Shown one piece after another: positions 35,698 through 43,224 of a DNA stretch of 64,000 nt. The stretch covers positions 186,001 through 250,000 of the forward strand of contig NZ_JAJIRP010000002.1 of the NCBI RefSeq assembly GCF_025717555.1, read 5' to 3'. The DNA is from Paucibacter sp. B2R-40. GTDB taxonomy: Bacteria; Pseudomonadota; Gammaproteobacteria; Burkholderiales; Burkholderiaceae_C. Made by a program: the position numbers and the translations under genes. The notes under the pieces are model-generated. The model ran no database searches and had not been told where the DNA came from. It saw nothing but the letters and a program-made list of their open reading frames with translations. Each line of letters begins with the position of its first letter. Position 1 is the first letter of the stretch.

Positions 35698-37077
35698 ATG
35701 CCTGCCATGACCATGAATCGTAGAAATTTCCTCCGCTCCTCCACCACCGCGCTGGGTGGATCGGCACTGCTGACGCCCGCGTTTTCCGCTCAAGCCGCCA
35801 CCCGCCCGCGCCTGCGCGTCGGCTTGATCGGCACCGGCATGCGGGGTCAGGTCTTGCTGAAAGAGCTGCTGCGCCGCGACGATGTGGACGTGGTGGCGCT
35901 GTGCGATATCGAGCCCATCATGCTGGGCCGGGCGCTGGCCATGGTGGAGAAGTTCAAGAAGCCCAAGCCGAGCACTTATGGCGAGAGTGGCGACAAGCTG
36001 GCCTACTTGCAACTGCTGGCGCAAAAAGACTTGGACGCCGTCATCATCGCCACGCCCTGGGAGCTGCATGCGGCGATGGCGATCGCGGCAATGGAGGCCA
36101 AGGTCGCGGTGGGCTGCGAGGTGGTGGCCGGCGTCACGCTGCAAGATCACTGGGATGTTTTGCGCACCCAGCAGCGCACCGGCACACCGTATATGTTGCT
36201 CGAGAACGTCTGCTACCGGCGCGATGTGATGGCGGTACTGCAGATGGTGCGGGCCCAGATGTTCGGCGAGCTGGTCCACTTGCAGGGCGGCTATCAGCAT
36301 GATCTGCGTGCGGTCAAATTCAATTCCGGTGACCCAGCCAAGCCCTATGGTGGCGGCGTCGAGTTTGGTGAAAAGGGCTGGTCGGAGGCGCGCTGGCGCA
36401 CCCAACATGCGGTCGACCGCAATGGCGAGCTGTATCCCAGCCACGGCATCGGCCCCTGCGCGATGTACGCGAACATCCACCGCGGCAACCGCTTCACGCA
36501 TATCAATGCCTTCGCCAGCAAGGCGCGCGGCCTGCATGACTTTGTCGCCAACAAAATGGGCAAGCCCGAGCACCCCTCGGCCAAGGTCAACTTCAAGCTC
36601 GGCGACATTGTCACCACCAGCTTGGCCTGCGAGAACGGCGAGACGATTCTGTTGCAGCATGACACCTCGCTGCCGCGCCCCTATTCGCTGGGCTTCCGGG
36701 TGCAGGGCACGAATGGTTTGTGGATGGACGTGAACAACTCGGTGCATATCGAGGGCATCAGCAAGCCGCATGAGTGGGAAGACTTCCAGGCCTACCAGGA
36801 CAAGTTCGAGCACCCGCTGTGGAAGAAGCACGCCGCCACCGCGGCTGAGGCAGGACACGGCGGCATGGACTGGTTTGTCGTCAACGCCTTTATCGAAGCG
36901 CTGAAGGCCGATGCGCCCATGCCCATCGACGTCTATGACGCGGTGGCCTGGAGTGCCATCACGCCGCTGTCGGAGCAGTCGATTGCCGAGGGCTTCAAGA
37001 CCCTCCCCTTCCCGGACTTCACCGAAGGGCAGTGGAAGACGCGCAAGCCGATCTTTGCCTTTGGCGACAAGTACTGA
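35698..37077 (+). CDS. GH109 family NAD-dependent alpha-N-acetylgalactosaminidase
   Basis: GH109 enzymes cleave alpha-GalNAc by an NAD+-assisted redox/elimination mechanism and belong to the Gfo/Idh/MocA fold. The 459-residue product begins with a Tat-type signal (NRRNFLRSSTTALGGSALL), fitting export with bound cofactor. The dinucleotide motif GLIGTGMRGQ is at 42-51. Family hallmarks follow: CEVVAGVTLQDHW (140-152), LLENVCYRRDVMAVLQMVR (168-185), GELVHLQGGYQHDLRAVKFN (190-209), ELYPSHGIGP (244-253), HDTSLPRPYSLGFRVQG and AGHGGMDWFV. This run is characteristic of GH109, founded on Elizabethkingia enzymes active on blood group A. Some GH109 members are inactive on that substrate. Three ATGs (35698, 35707, 35713) compete for the start. 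Confidence 0.87.
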   Translation: MPAMTMNRRNFLRSSTTALGGSALLTPAFSAQAATRPRLRVGLIGTGMRGQVLLKELLRRDDVDVVALCDIEPIMLGRALAMVEKFKKPKPSTYGESGDKLAYLQLLAQKDLDAVIIATPWELHAAMAIAAMEAKVAVGCEVVAGVTLQDHWDVLRTQQRTGTPYMLLENVCYRRDVMAVLQMVRAQMFGELVHLQGGYQHDLRAVKFNSGDPAKPYGGGVEFGEKGWSEARWRTQHAVDRNGELYPSHGIGPCAMYANIHRGNRFTHINAFASKARGLHDFVANKMGKPEHPSAKVNFKLGDIVTTSLACENGETILLQHDTSLPRPYSLGFRVQGTNGLWMDVNNSVHIEGISKPHEWEDFQAYQDKFEHPLWKKHAATAAEAGHGGMDWFVVNAFIEALKADAPMPIDVYDAVAWSAITPLSEQSIAEGFKTLPFPDFTEGQWKTRKPIFAFGDKY

Positions 37078-37195
37078 TTCATAAGGCCCGCGCCCGGTTC
37101 GCCCAGACTTTGCCGGCGATCAAGCTTTGGGGCCTTTTGCCCTGAAGGCTCGCCGCTATCATCAAACCTGTCTCGGCTCGAGACTGGGGTTATTG

Positions 37196-37933
37196 ATGCA
37201 CGGCTTGGCGATGTACGTGGCGAGTTTCTTGGTTGCAATGGGCTTGGGCTTGGGTGCCAGCTCGGCCGCCGCCGCCGACTTGGTGCTCATCGTCGACGCC
37301 AGCACCGAGATGCCCTGGGCGCAGCTGCAAAGAAATCAAGTACTTGCCGGCCTGCACTGGGATTTGGGGCAGGCCCTGGCCAAGCAGCTGGGCCGGGACC
37401 TCAGGTTCTTGGTCTTGCCTCGCAAACGCATTGCCAGGGCTTTAGAGGCAGGCGACGGGGACCTCGTCTGCGGCCTGCTACCCAAATGGTTTGCCGGACC
37501 ATTCGATTGGAGTCTGCCGGTGCTGCCGGATGGCGAGCTGATCTTGAGTCTGGCGAGTGCCACAGCGCCCAAGGCCATCAGCGAACTGCGCGGGAAGCCG
37601 CTCGGCACCGTCAGCGGCTTTGTCTATCCGGAACTTGAGCAAACGCTGGGCGAGGGTTTTGTCCGTGAGGACGCGCCCAACGCAGCGGCCAATCTGCGCA
37701 AGCTCAATCTTGGCCGCATGCAATATGCTGTCTCGAATCAGCTCTATGTCGACTACCAGCGCCACCAAGGCGCCCTCAAAGTGGCCTTGAATCCGGACTT
37801 CATGCTGGCCAGCTACGTGATGCCTTGCGCCTTGTCGCGGCGCAGCCAGATCAAGCTCGATGCCCTGAACCAAGCGATTACCCAGTTGGAGAGAAGCGGC
37901 GCCCTGCACCAGATGAGCAGCGCCTACCGCTGA
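37196..37933 (+). CDS. Periplasmic solute-binding-like protein (SBP family 3 type)
   Basis: This 245-residue exported protein has a signal peptide (about 1-27, ending AAA) and a two-lobe periplasmic-binding fold pattern: MPWAQLQRNQVLAGLHWDLG, FLVLPRKRIARALEAGDGDL, PKAISELRGKPLGTVSGFVY and a C-terminal LDALNQAITQLERSGALHQM. It resembles orphan SBP_bac_3 proteins found without a transporter in Burkholderiales; no permease or ATPase is next to it. Ligand unknown. It stands about 120 bases after GH109 with its own possible start region, so membership in the GalNAc unit is uncertain. Confidence 0.75.
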   Translation: MHGLAMYVASFLVAMGLGLGASSAAAADLVLIVDASTEMPWAQLQRNQVLAGLHWDLGQALAKQLGRDLRFLVLPRKRIARALEAGDGDLVCGLLPKWFAGPFDWSLPVLPDGELILSLASATAPKAISELRGKPLGTVSGFVYPELEQTLGEGFVREDAPNAAANLRKLNLGRMQYAVSNQLYVDYQRHQGALKVALNPDFMLASYVMPCALSRRSQIKLDALNQAITQLERSGALHQMSSAYR

Positions 37934-38086
37934 AATATCGGCACGGCAATCGCTGCCATTCGTCGCCCCCAATCCCATTTGGCGCGGCCCAGCCAGCGCT
38001 TCGTCGCTTGGCCGTGGCGCCGCGCTTCGGCATTGCGGACACTGCAGACATTGCAAACAAGCACCCCCAGGCCGAGGAGTTACGTC

Positions 38087-38125
38087 GGCCGCCCCCCAAG
38101 GGGGTCAGACAAGCTCGGGGCGGCC
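38087..38125. repeat. Intergenic hairpin with 9-bp perfect arms
   Basis: GGCCGCCCC (38087-38095) is the reverse complement of GGGGCGGCC (38117-38125); the inner CCCCC/GGGGG can form an alternative stem. It lacks a T run. It may be a REP-like intergenic element or a stability hairpin in the leader of the small gene at 38173. Confidence 0.5.
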
Positions 38126-38172
38126 CTTCTCTTGTCTGAGAGGAGCCCCCTCAACCCCAAGGAGTCCCAGCC

Positions 38173-38382
38173 ATGAACACCAGTCGCCATCACCAACTTT
38201 TGACCACTTTTCTGACCGCTCTCGGCGCCGTTGCTGCGTCGGCCGTGCTGGGCATGAATCTGGCCGAACAGGCCGACCAAGCTGCGGCCCAACAGCAAGT
38301 GGAAAAGCGGCAGGTGCATGAGATGACGGCGCAGGTGCACAAGCTGCCGACAGTGCTGATCGAAGGCCGCCGCCAGGCCTGA
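38173..38382 (+). CDS. Small exported protein with C-terminal LPTVLIEG motif
   Basis: This 69-residue protein is preceded by CAAGGAG at good spacing. Residues 8-31 are hydrophobic (LLTTFLTALGAVAASAVLGM) and act as a signal or anchor; the rest is polar and helical with QAAAQQQVEKRQVHEMTAQV, ending in KLPTVLIEGRRQA. The end resembles the QLPRVVVTG motif of the small protein at 14883 and the pre-plug strand of TonB-dependent receptors. Function unknown. Codon use and the ribosome site support it as a real gene. Confidence 0.65.
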   Translation: MNTSRHHQLLTTFLTALGAVAASAVLGMNLAEQADQAAAQQQVEKRQVHEMTAQVHKLPTVLIEGRRQA

Positions 38383-38440
38383 GCGCGGGCCCAACGAAGC
38401 CCTCGCTGACGGTTAACATCGCCGCCTCAAGAGGGGCGGC

Positions 38441-40432
38441 ATGAAAAATAAACCAGACACATTGGCAAAACTGCGGCGCCATGCGCTGCAACTTGGGTTC
38501 TTGACCCAGGTCTTGATTTTGACGGCCTGCGGCGGTGGTGGCAGCAGCGATAGCCCCGCCCCCGATCCTGCCCCGCCGCCGGTACTGCCCGTGCCGCCGC
38601 TGAGTGCCGAATGTCAGCCCGGCTCGGTCGCCCGGCTGGCGCAAGAGGCGGCGCCACTGGCCGGCCGTAACACCGAGATTGCACTGCTCGCATGCAGCGG
38701 CAAGGAACTGAAAGCCCTGAGCTGGCGCCAGACCGGCGGCGCGCCGCTGAACCTGCTGTCGGCACGCTCGCAAGCGATCACACTGGACCCGCTCCTCGGC
38801 CAAGCCTACCGCTTTGACTTGAGCTACCAAGACGGCCAAGGCAGCAGCTTCGTCCAAAGCGTGCTGGTGGAGGCCAAGGCGGCGCAGGCCGATGATGCGG
38901 CCGCCCTGCGCGGCGAGCCCTCGGTGCTGGCCGGCGGCAAGACCTCGGTGCGCGTCACCAGCGCCAAGCTCGGCGAAGCCGATTGGGCGCTGGCGACGGT
39001 GCAGTGGCGCCAACTGGACGGACCCACGGTGTACTTGGGCGAGACCAATGGCCAACGCGTGGTTTTCACCGCGCCGCAGACGACGATAGACGCCACGCTG
39101 CGTCTGCAGGCCGACATCACCCTGGCCAGCGGCGCCAAGCTCAGTGGGCAATTCAATCTGCTGGTGCAAGCGCCGCCACCCAACGCGCCGGCCGATCTGC
39201 TGTTCAGCGCCAACGACCCGGCCAGCCGCGTCTACCCTTATCTCGCGCAGGGGCCCTACGCGTCAGCGCTGGACGAATGCGTCTACAACCCGCGGCTGAC
39301 GAGCAGCAATCTGTGCACCCTGGGCAAGCTGCCCTTGCTGGGCCAGGCCACCGCTGGCCAGGTGCCGACGATCGAGCAGGTGATGCAGCGCGTGCTGGTG
39401 TCGAACGACTGGATGGGCGAGGTGTTCGAGCGCTTCTTGCGCGAGGAAGACAAATTCGGCGACTACCGCCGCATGTTGGCCAGCGTCACAGCCATCGTCA
39501 TCGGTGGCCGGGTCCGGCCGGCTTTCTACTGGAACGCGACCGGCGCCATCTATCTCGACGCCAGCAATCTGTGGCTCACGCCCGAACAGCGCGACACGGT
39601 CAGCGAGTCGCCCGACCCGCGCAGCAATAATGGTGCGCTGCTGGGCTTCGCCTCACCTTGGCGTTATGTGAAAGACAACCAGCATGCCTACAACAGCCTG
39701 GCGCGCGAGCCGCGCCTGAGCCGCCCCTTGAGCGAAGTGGACTATGCATTGGGCAGCTTGCTGTATCACGAGTTGACCCACGCGGCCGACTTCATGCCGC
39801 CGCGCACGCACGCCACGCTGCCCACCGACAAGCGGGTCTACCAAGCCGGCCCGGCGCGCGGCCTCTCGCAGAGCTTGTACGAGCAGTACCCCTTCTTTTC
39901 GAGAGAGCTGCAGAGTCTGGCCAAAGTGCTGTCCTTTGGCGCCGCGCCGACGCCGCAGCAAATCGCTTACACACCGAGCGACATCGTCTACTTCTTCAGC
40001 GCGGACCGCGTCAACGACGACTACGCTTACTCGGTGCCCGATGGCCAAAGCTTCTCGCGCGAGGACGCCGCCATGCTGGTGGAAGAAACCATGATGCAGC
40101 TGCGCTACGGCGTGCTGCGCGACTATGCGGTCACCAACAAGCTGGTTGAAGGCGCGCTCAGCGCCGATCTGATCATCACCTGGGGCCAGCGCGGCCGCAT
40201 CGGCGAGGCAGCGATCAAGCCGCGCGCCAAGCTGGTCCTGGCCGAGGCGCTGCCCTGGGTCGACACGGCCCTGGTCGACACGCTGGCGCCGCCGCTGATG
40301 CTGCGAGCCGGCCAGAGCTGGGGCGCCAATCTGGACCAGGCTGCCTTGGCGGCCGGCAAGCTCAGGCCGCTGTCGGCGCAGCAGCGCCTGAATGAGCGCG
40401 AACAGACGACGCGCGAACTGCGTTCGCGCTGA
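38441..40432 (+). CDS. Lipoprotein with HELTH putative zinc-protease motif
   Basis: The 663-residue product has a lipobox at LILTAC (Cys near 30) followed by a GGGGSSD and Pro-rich linker, an Ig-like beta region (about 70-245, with two repeats of the VQWRQLDGPTVYL/LSWRQTGGAPLNL kind) and a helical C-terminal half. HELTH at 443-447 (LLYHELTHAADFMPP) fits the HExxH zinc site of metallopeptidases; EDAAMLVEETMMQLRYG near 545 could give a third ligand. I do not recognise the family. It may be an outer-membrane protease. RBS-like GAGGGGCGGC precedes the ATG. Confidence 0.7.
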   Translation: MKNKPDTLAKLRRHALQLGFLTQVLILTACGGGGSSDSPAPDPAPPPVLPVPPLSAECQPGSVARLAQEAAPLAGRNTEIALLACSGKELKALSWRQTGGAPLNLLSARSQAITLDPLLGQAYRFDLSYQDGQGSSFVQSVLVEAKAAQADDAAALRGEPSVLAGGKTSVRVTSAKLGEADWALATVQWRQLDGPTVYLGETNGQRVVFTAPQTTIDATLRLQADITLASGAKLSGQFNLLVQAPPPNAPADLLFSANDPASRVYPYLAQGPYASALDECVYNPRLTSSNLCTLGKLPLLGQATAGQVPTIEQVMQRVLVSNDWMGEVFERFLREEDKFGDYRRMLASVTAIVIGGRVRPAFYWNATGAIYLDASNLWLTPEQRDTVSESPDPRSNNGALLGFASPWRYVKDNQHAYNSLAREPRLSRPLSEVDYALGSLLYHELTHAADFMPPRTHATLPTDKRVYQAGPARGLSQSLYEQYPFFSRELQSLAKVLSFGAAPTPQQIAYTPSDIVYFFSADRVNDDYAYSVPDGQSFSREDAAMLVEETMMQLRYGVLRDYAVTNKLVEGALSADLIITWGQRGRIGEAAIKPRAKLVLAEALPWVDTALVDTLAPPLMLRAGQSWGANLDQAALAAGKLRPLSAQQRLNEREQTTRELRSR

Positions 40433-40450
40433 GCCCTTCAACCAGCCGCT

Positions 40451-40486
40451 TAGCCCTTTAGCCCGTTAGCCCGTTAGCCCGTTAGC
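40451..40486. repeat. Short tandem repeat TAGCCCGT
   Basis: The octamer TAGCCCGT occurs three times in a row (40459-40482), preceded by a one-base variant TAGCCCTT and followed by a partial copy. The stop codon of the leftward BAAT-like gene lies inside it. Copy-number change would not alter the protein apart from its last codon context. Confidence 0.7.
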
Positions 40487-41885
40487 GTGACAGCTCGCTG
40501 GTGAACGCCGGCTTGTCCAGATGTTGGCGCAGAAAGGCCAGCATTTGCGGCCAGGCATCGGCTTGAGCATGCGCATCGACGGCCGGGCTGCCGCCCAGCT
40601 TCATGGCCCCAAGGTTGTGGCCGGTGGTCGGCGCCCAGCCGCTGGCAGACAGCGCATGGCCGGCGCCGGAGTAGATCAGGCTGATGGTGGGCAGGCCCAG
40701 CGCCTTGCGGCTGGCCTCGATATTGCGCGCCATACCGGCCGAGTCCCACATCTGGTCATCGCTGCCGGCGACCATCAACAAGGGGCCGCGGTAGTTTTCG
40801 ACCGCGATGCGCGCGGCCGCCAGCCGCTCCGGGTGTGCCGCCCGCCCCTGGTCCATGGGCCGGCGGATGTGCACCGCCGCGCCGCTGGCGAAGCCGGCCG
40901 TTTCCTCGGCCATGCCGGTATAGGGTTGCCAGGCCAGCGGCTTGCCCTTCCAGGCAAAGGACGAACGCTTGTCCGCTTCGGCCACGCCCACGCCCCAACC
41001 CTCCCAAATCACATCGCTGGGCACATATGCGACGACGGCGCGTATCCAGCTCATCCGTGCGGCGGCTGCCAGCGCGAATTCCGCGCCCTTCGACACGCCG
41101 TAGACGGCGATGCGCTCAGGGTCGACTTCGGGCTGGCGGGCCAGCCATTCGCGCGCTTGGTTCAGGCGGTCCAACTCGATGTCGGCGAATGAGCTGGGCA
41201 GCTCAGGCAACTCGGCCGGCTCCAACCCTTTTGCGCCCCAGTTAGGCGGCGAGTAATAGGGCAGGCCCAGCACCGCATAGCCCTGCGAGGCCAGCAAGGG
41301 CGTGGTCGTGCGGGCAGCGATCGAGCCGCCTTCCGAGCCGCCCAAGACAATGATGGCGCCACGCTTGTGCGTGCCCGGCCCCACCGCATAGCGGGCGCCG
41401 GGAAACTCCGCCACCAAACGGCTCTGCACCTCGGGCGCGAACGGCCGCAGCACTAGTTTCTTCTGCACCAGCAAGCGCTCGCCGGCAAAGGCCTGCAGCC
41501 AGACCTCGCCTGGGTGCTTGGGATCCAGCGGCGGCAAGGCGGCCGTTGGCGCGGCCGGTTGCATGGACCAGAACAGGCCGCGCACATCGGCACCGCTGTA
41601 CGTGCCCCGTTCGGGCGCCTGGCTGCCCAGATCCAACTCACCCACGGCATTGCTGGTGAACCAGGCTTCGCCCTGATGGGGCTGCTGCAGGCCCATGCCG
41701 CGCGCCAGCCGGCTGCTGAGCACGCGTATGGTCGTCAGCGGCGGCAGCTCGCTCAGCCGTATCTTCAAAGCCGTGCCCTCCACCACCTCGGCGGCCGGGC
41801 TGACGTGAATCTGCTGAGCCAAGGCCGGCAGGCTGAAGGACAAGGCGACGACGGTCACGATGCGGGTGATTTTAAAGTTAGCCAT
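40482..41885 (-). CDS. Exported acyl-CoA thioester hydrolase/BAAT-like protein
   Basis: The 467-residue protein has a signal peptide (MANFKITRIVTVVALSFSLPALAQ), an N-terminal Bile_Hydr_Trans-type beta domain (about 25-150, VEGTALKIRLSELPPL) and a C-terminal BAAT_C alpha/beta-hydrolase domain. GAIIVLGGSEGG, YAVLGLPYYSPPNWG, IAVYGVSKGAEFALAAA (nucleophile Ser near residue 264), PLLMVAGSDDQMWDS and GAGHAL give the Ser-Asp-His set. Cytosolic relatives hydrolyse acyl-CoA; export to the periplasm is odd because CoA esters are not expected there, so the true substrate may be another ester. ATG 41885 is chosen because it starts the signal peptide. It lies downstream of the lysR gene on the same strand. 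Confidence 0.82.
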   Translation of the reverse strand: MANFKITRIVTVVALSFSLPALAQQIHVSPAAEVVEGTALKIRLSELPPLTTIRVLSSRLARGMGLQQPHQGEAWFTSNAVGELDLGSQAPERGTYSGADVRGLFWSMQPAAPTAALPPLDPKHPGEVWLQAFAGERLLVQKKLVLRPFAPEVQSRLVAEFPGARYAVGPGTHKRGAIIVLGGSEGGSIAARTTTPLLASQGYAVLGLPYYSPPNWGAKGLEPAELPELPSSFADIELDRLNQAREWLARQPEVDPERIAVYGVSKGAEFALAAAARMSWIRAVVAYVPSDVIWEGWGVGVAEADKRSSFAWKGKPLAWQPYTGMAEETAGFASGAAVHIRRPMDQGRAAHPERLAAARIAVENYRGPLLMVAGSDDQMWDSAGMARNIEASRKALGLPTISLIYSGAGHALSASGWAPTTGHNLGAMKLGGSPAVDAHAQADAWPQMLAFLRQHLDKPAFTSELSR

Positions 41886-42000
41886 GGGGAGCACCGGTTG
41901 AGTGAATCGAATCTTCACTGTAGGAAGGCGCGCCGCAATCGGCCTGCGCAAGCCGACGAATCAACCGAGCGAGCGACGAATCACCATTCAGAGGGCTCGA

Positions 42001-42900
42001 TCAAATCTGCGCAAAGGCCCGCAACATCTCCAGCACCGGCCGTGCCGCCGGCGGCATCAGCGCCGGTTCCGGGTAGACCAGCACCAGCTCGCGCGTCAAC
42101 GCCGGTCGCAGCGGGCGCAGCTGCATGCGATCGTGCAGCGTCAGCACCTGCGGCGCATCAAACGTGTCCTGCGGCATCACCGACGCGCCATAGCCGGCCA
42201 CCACCATGCTCTTGATCGCCTCGGTGTAGTTGAGTTCGATACGGGTCGCCGGGTTGAAGCCGGCCTGGCCGAACCAGGCCATGGTGTGGCGATACATCTG
42301 CGTTGAACTTTCGTTCAGGATCAGCGGCTTGTCGGCCAACCAGGCCGGTGTGACTTCGTCCGGCACGTCCCAGTCCGGCGGCAGATAGGCCAGCACGGGA
42401 TCGCTACGCCAAGCTTCGCTTTGCTGGCCGTGGTCGGGCGGCAGCGGCAGTGTCACCAGGCCCAGATCCTGGCGGCCCTCGCGCAGCGCCGCCAAGGTGT
42501 GATGGGTGCCCAGCACCGCCACTTCGACCTCGATCTCCGGGTGAACTTCTTTCAAGCGTGCCAAGACCTGGGGCAGCAGGTAGACCAGCACGCCGGTCTG
42601 CGTGGCCAGCCTCACCTTGCCGGCCCGCCCGCGCGCATGACGCGCCACCAGCTCGACGGCTGCGTCGGCATCACGCAGCAGATCACGGCCGCGCTGCACC
42701 AGCACCTGACCCGCCGAGGTCAGCTGCGCGCCACGTTTTCCCCGCAGCAGCAGCGTCGCGTCCAGCCGCGACTCCAGCTCGCTGATATGCAGGCTGACGG
42801 TGGGCGCCGCCAGGTGCAAGGCCTGGGCGGCGGCTGCAAAAGTGCCCAGATCGGCGATCGCCACCAGGGTGCGCAGCTGGTCCAAGTTCAATGCACGCAT
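42001..42900 (-). CDS. LysR family transcriptional regulator
   Basis: The 299-residue product has the LysR winged helix at the N-terminus (LDQLRTLVAIADLGTFAAAA, LHLAAPTVSLHISELESRLD, LRGKRGAQLTSAG) and a periplasmic-binding-like effector domain (about 90-290). It is divergent from the DUF1127 miniprotein gene, the classic layout for LysR targets, with 90 bases between them. The exported BAAT-like gene follows downstream on the same strand with a 115-base gap and may be co-regulated. Inducer unknown. Confidence 0.92.
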   Translation of the reverse strand: MRALNLDQLRTLVAIADLGTFAAAAQALHLAAPTVSLHISELESRLDATLLLRGKRGAQLTSAGQVLVQRGRDLLRDADAAVELVARHARGRAGKVRLATQTGVLVYLLPQVLARLKEVHPEIEVEVAVLGTHHTLAALREGRQDLGLVTLPLPPDHGQQSEAWRSDPVLAYLPPDWDVPDEVTPAWLADKPLILNESSTQMYRHTMAWFGQAGFNPATRIELNYTEAIKSMVVAGYGASVMPQDTFDAPQVLTLHDRMQLRPLRPALTRELVLVYPEPALMPPAARPVLEMLRAFAQI

Positions 42901-42990
42901 CAGCTTTCCTGAATTTATACGTCAGATGATTCAACTTTTCAAACCATACCCTAAATTGGAAGATGCGCAACAAGACCACGGAGAAACATC

Positions 42991-43167
42991 ATGCAAGTCC
43001 TCAAAAACACCTTCCCCTCACTGCAAACCCTCTACGCCGCCTGGCTGCAACGCCGCCGCCATGCACGCATGCGGTCCGAGCTCTTAAGTCTTGACGGCCG
43101 CGAGCTGCTGGACCTGGGCCTGGGCCGCGGCGAGCTGGAATACCTTCTTCTGCATAAACAAGATTGA
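42991..43167 (+). CDS. DUF1127-like small protein
   Basis: A 58-residue protein encoded by an ATG frame at 42991 with GGAGAAA upstream. The C-terminal half (RRHARMRSELLSLDGRELLD, LGLGRGELEYLL) is the YjiS/DUF1127 pattern of small Arg-rich proteins; members in Agrobacterium and Rhodobacter affect phosphate and RNA metabolism. It is divergent from lysR, a common arrangement. Short length makes it easy to miss, but the motif and ribosome site are convincing. Confidence 0.85.
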   Translation: MQVLKNTFPSLQTLYAAWLQRRRHARMRSELLSLDGRELLDLGLGRGELEYLLLHKQD

Positions 43168-43224
43168 AGTCGCCAAACCGTCTCGGGCAGCGCTCACAAT
43201 CGGCGCAAGACAAGGAGACCGATG

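Noticed and set aside
40451-40486. Phase-variable tandem repeat controlling the BAAT-like gene
   Set aside because: The repeat lies at the 3' end around the stop codon, where copy changes would hardly affect expression.
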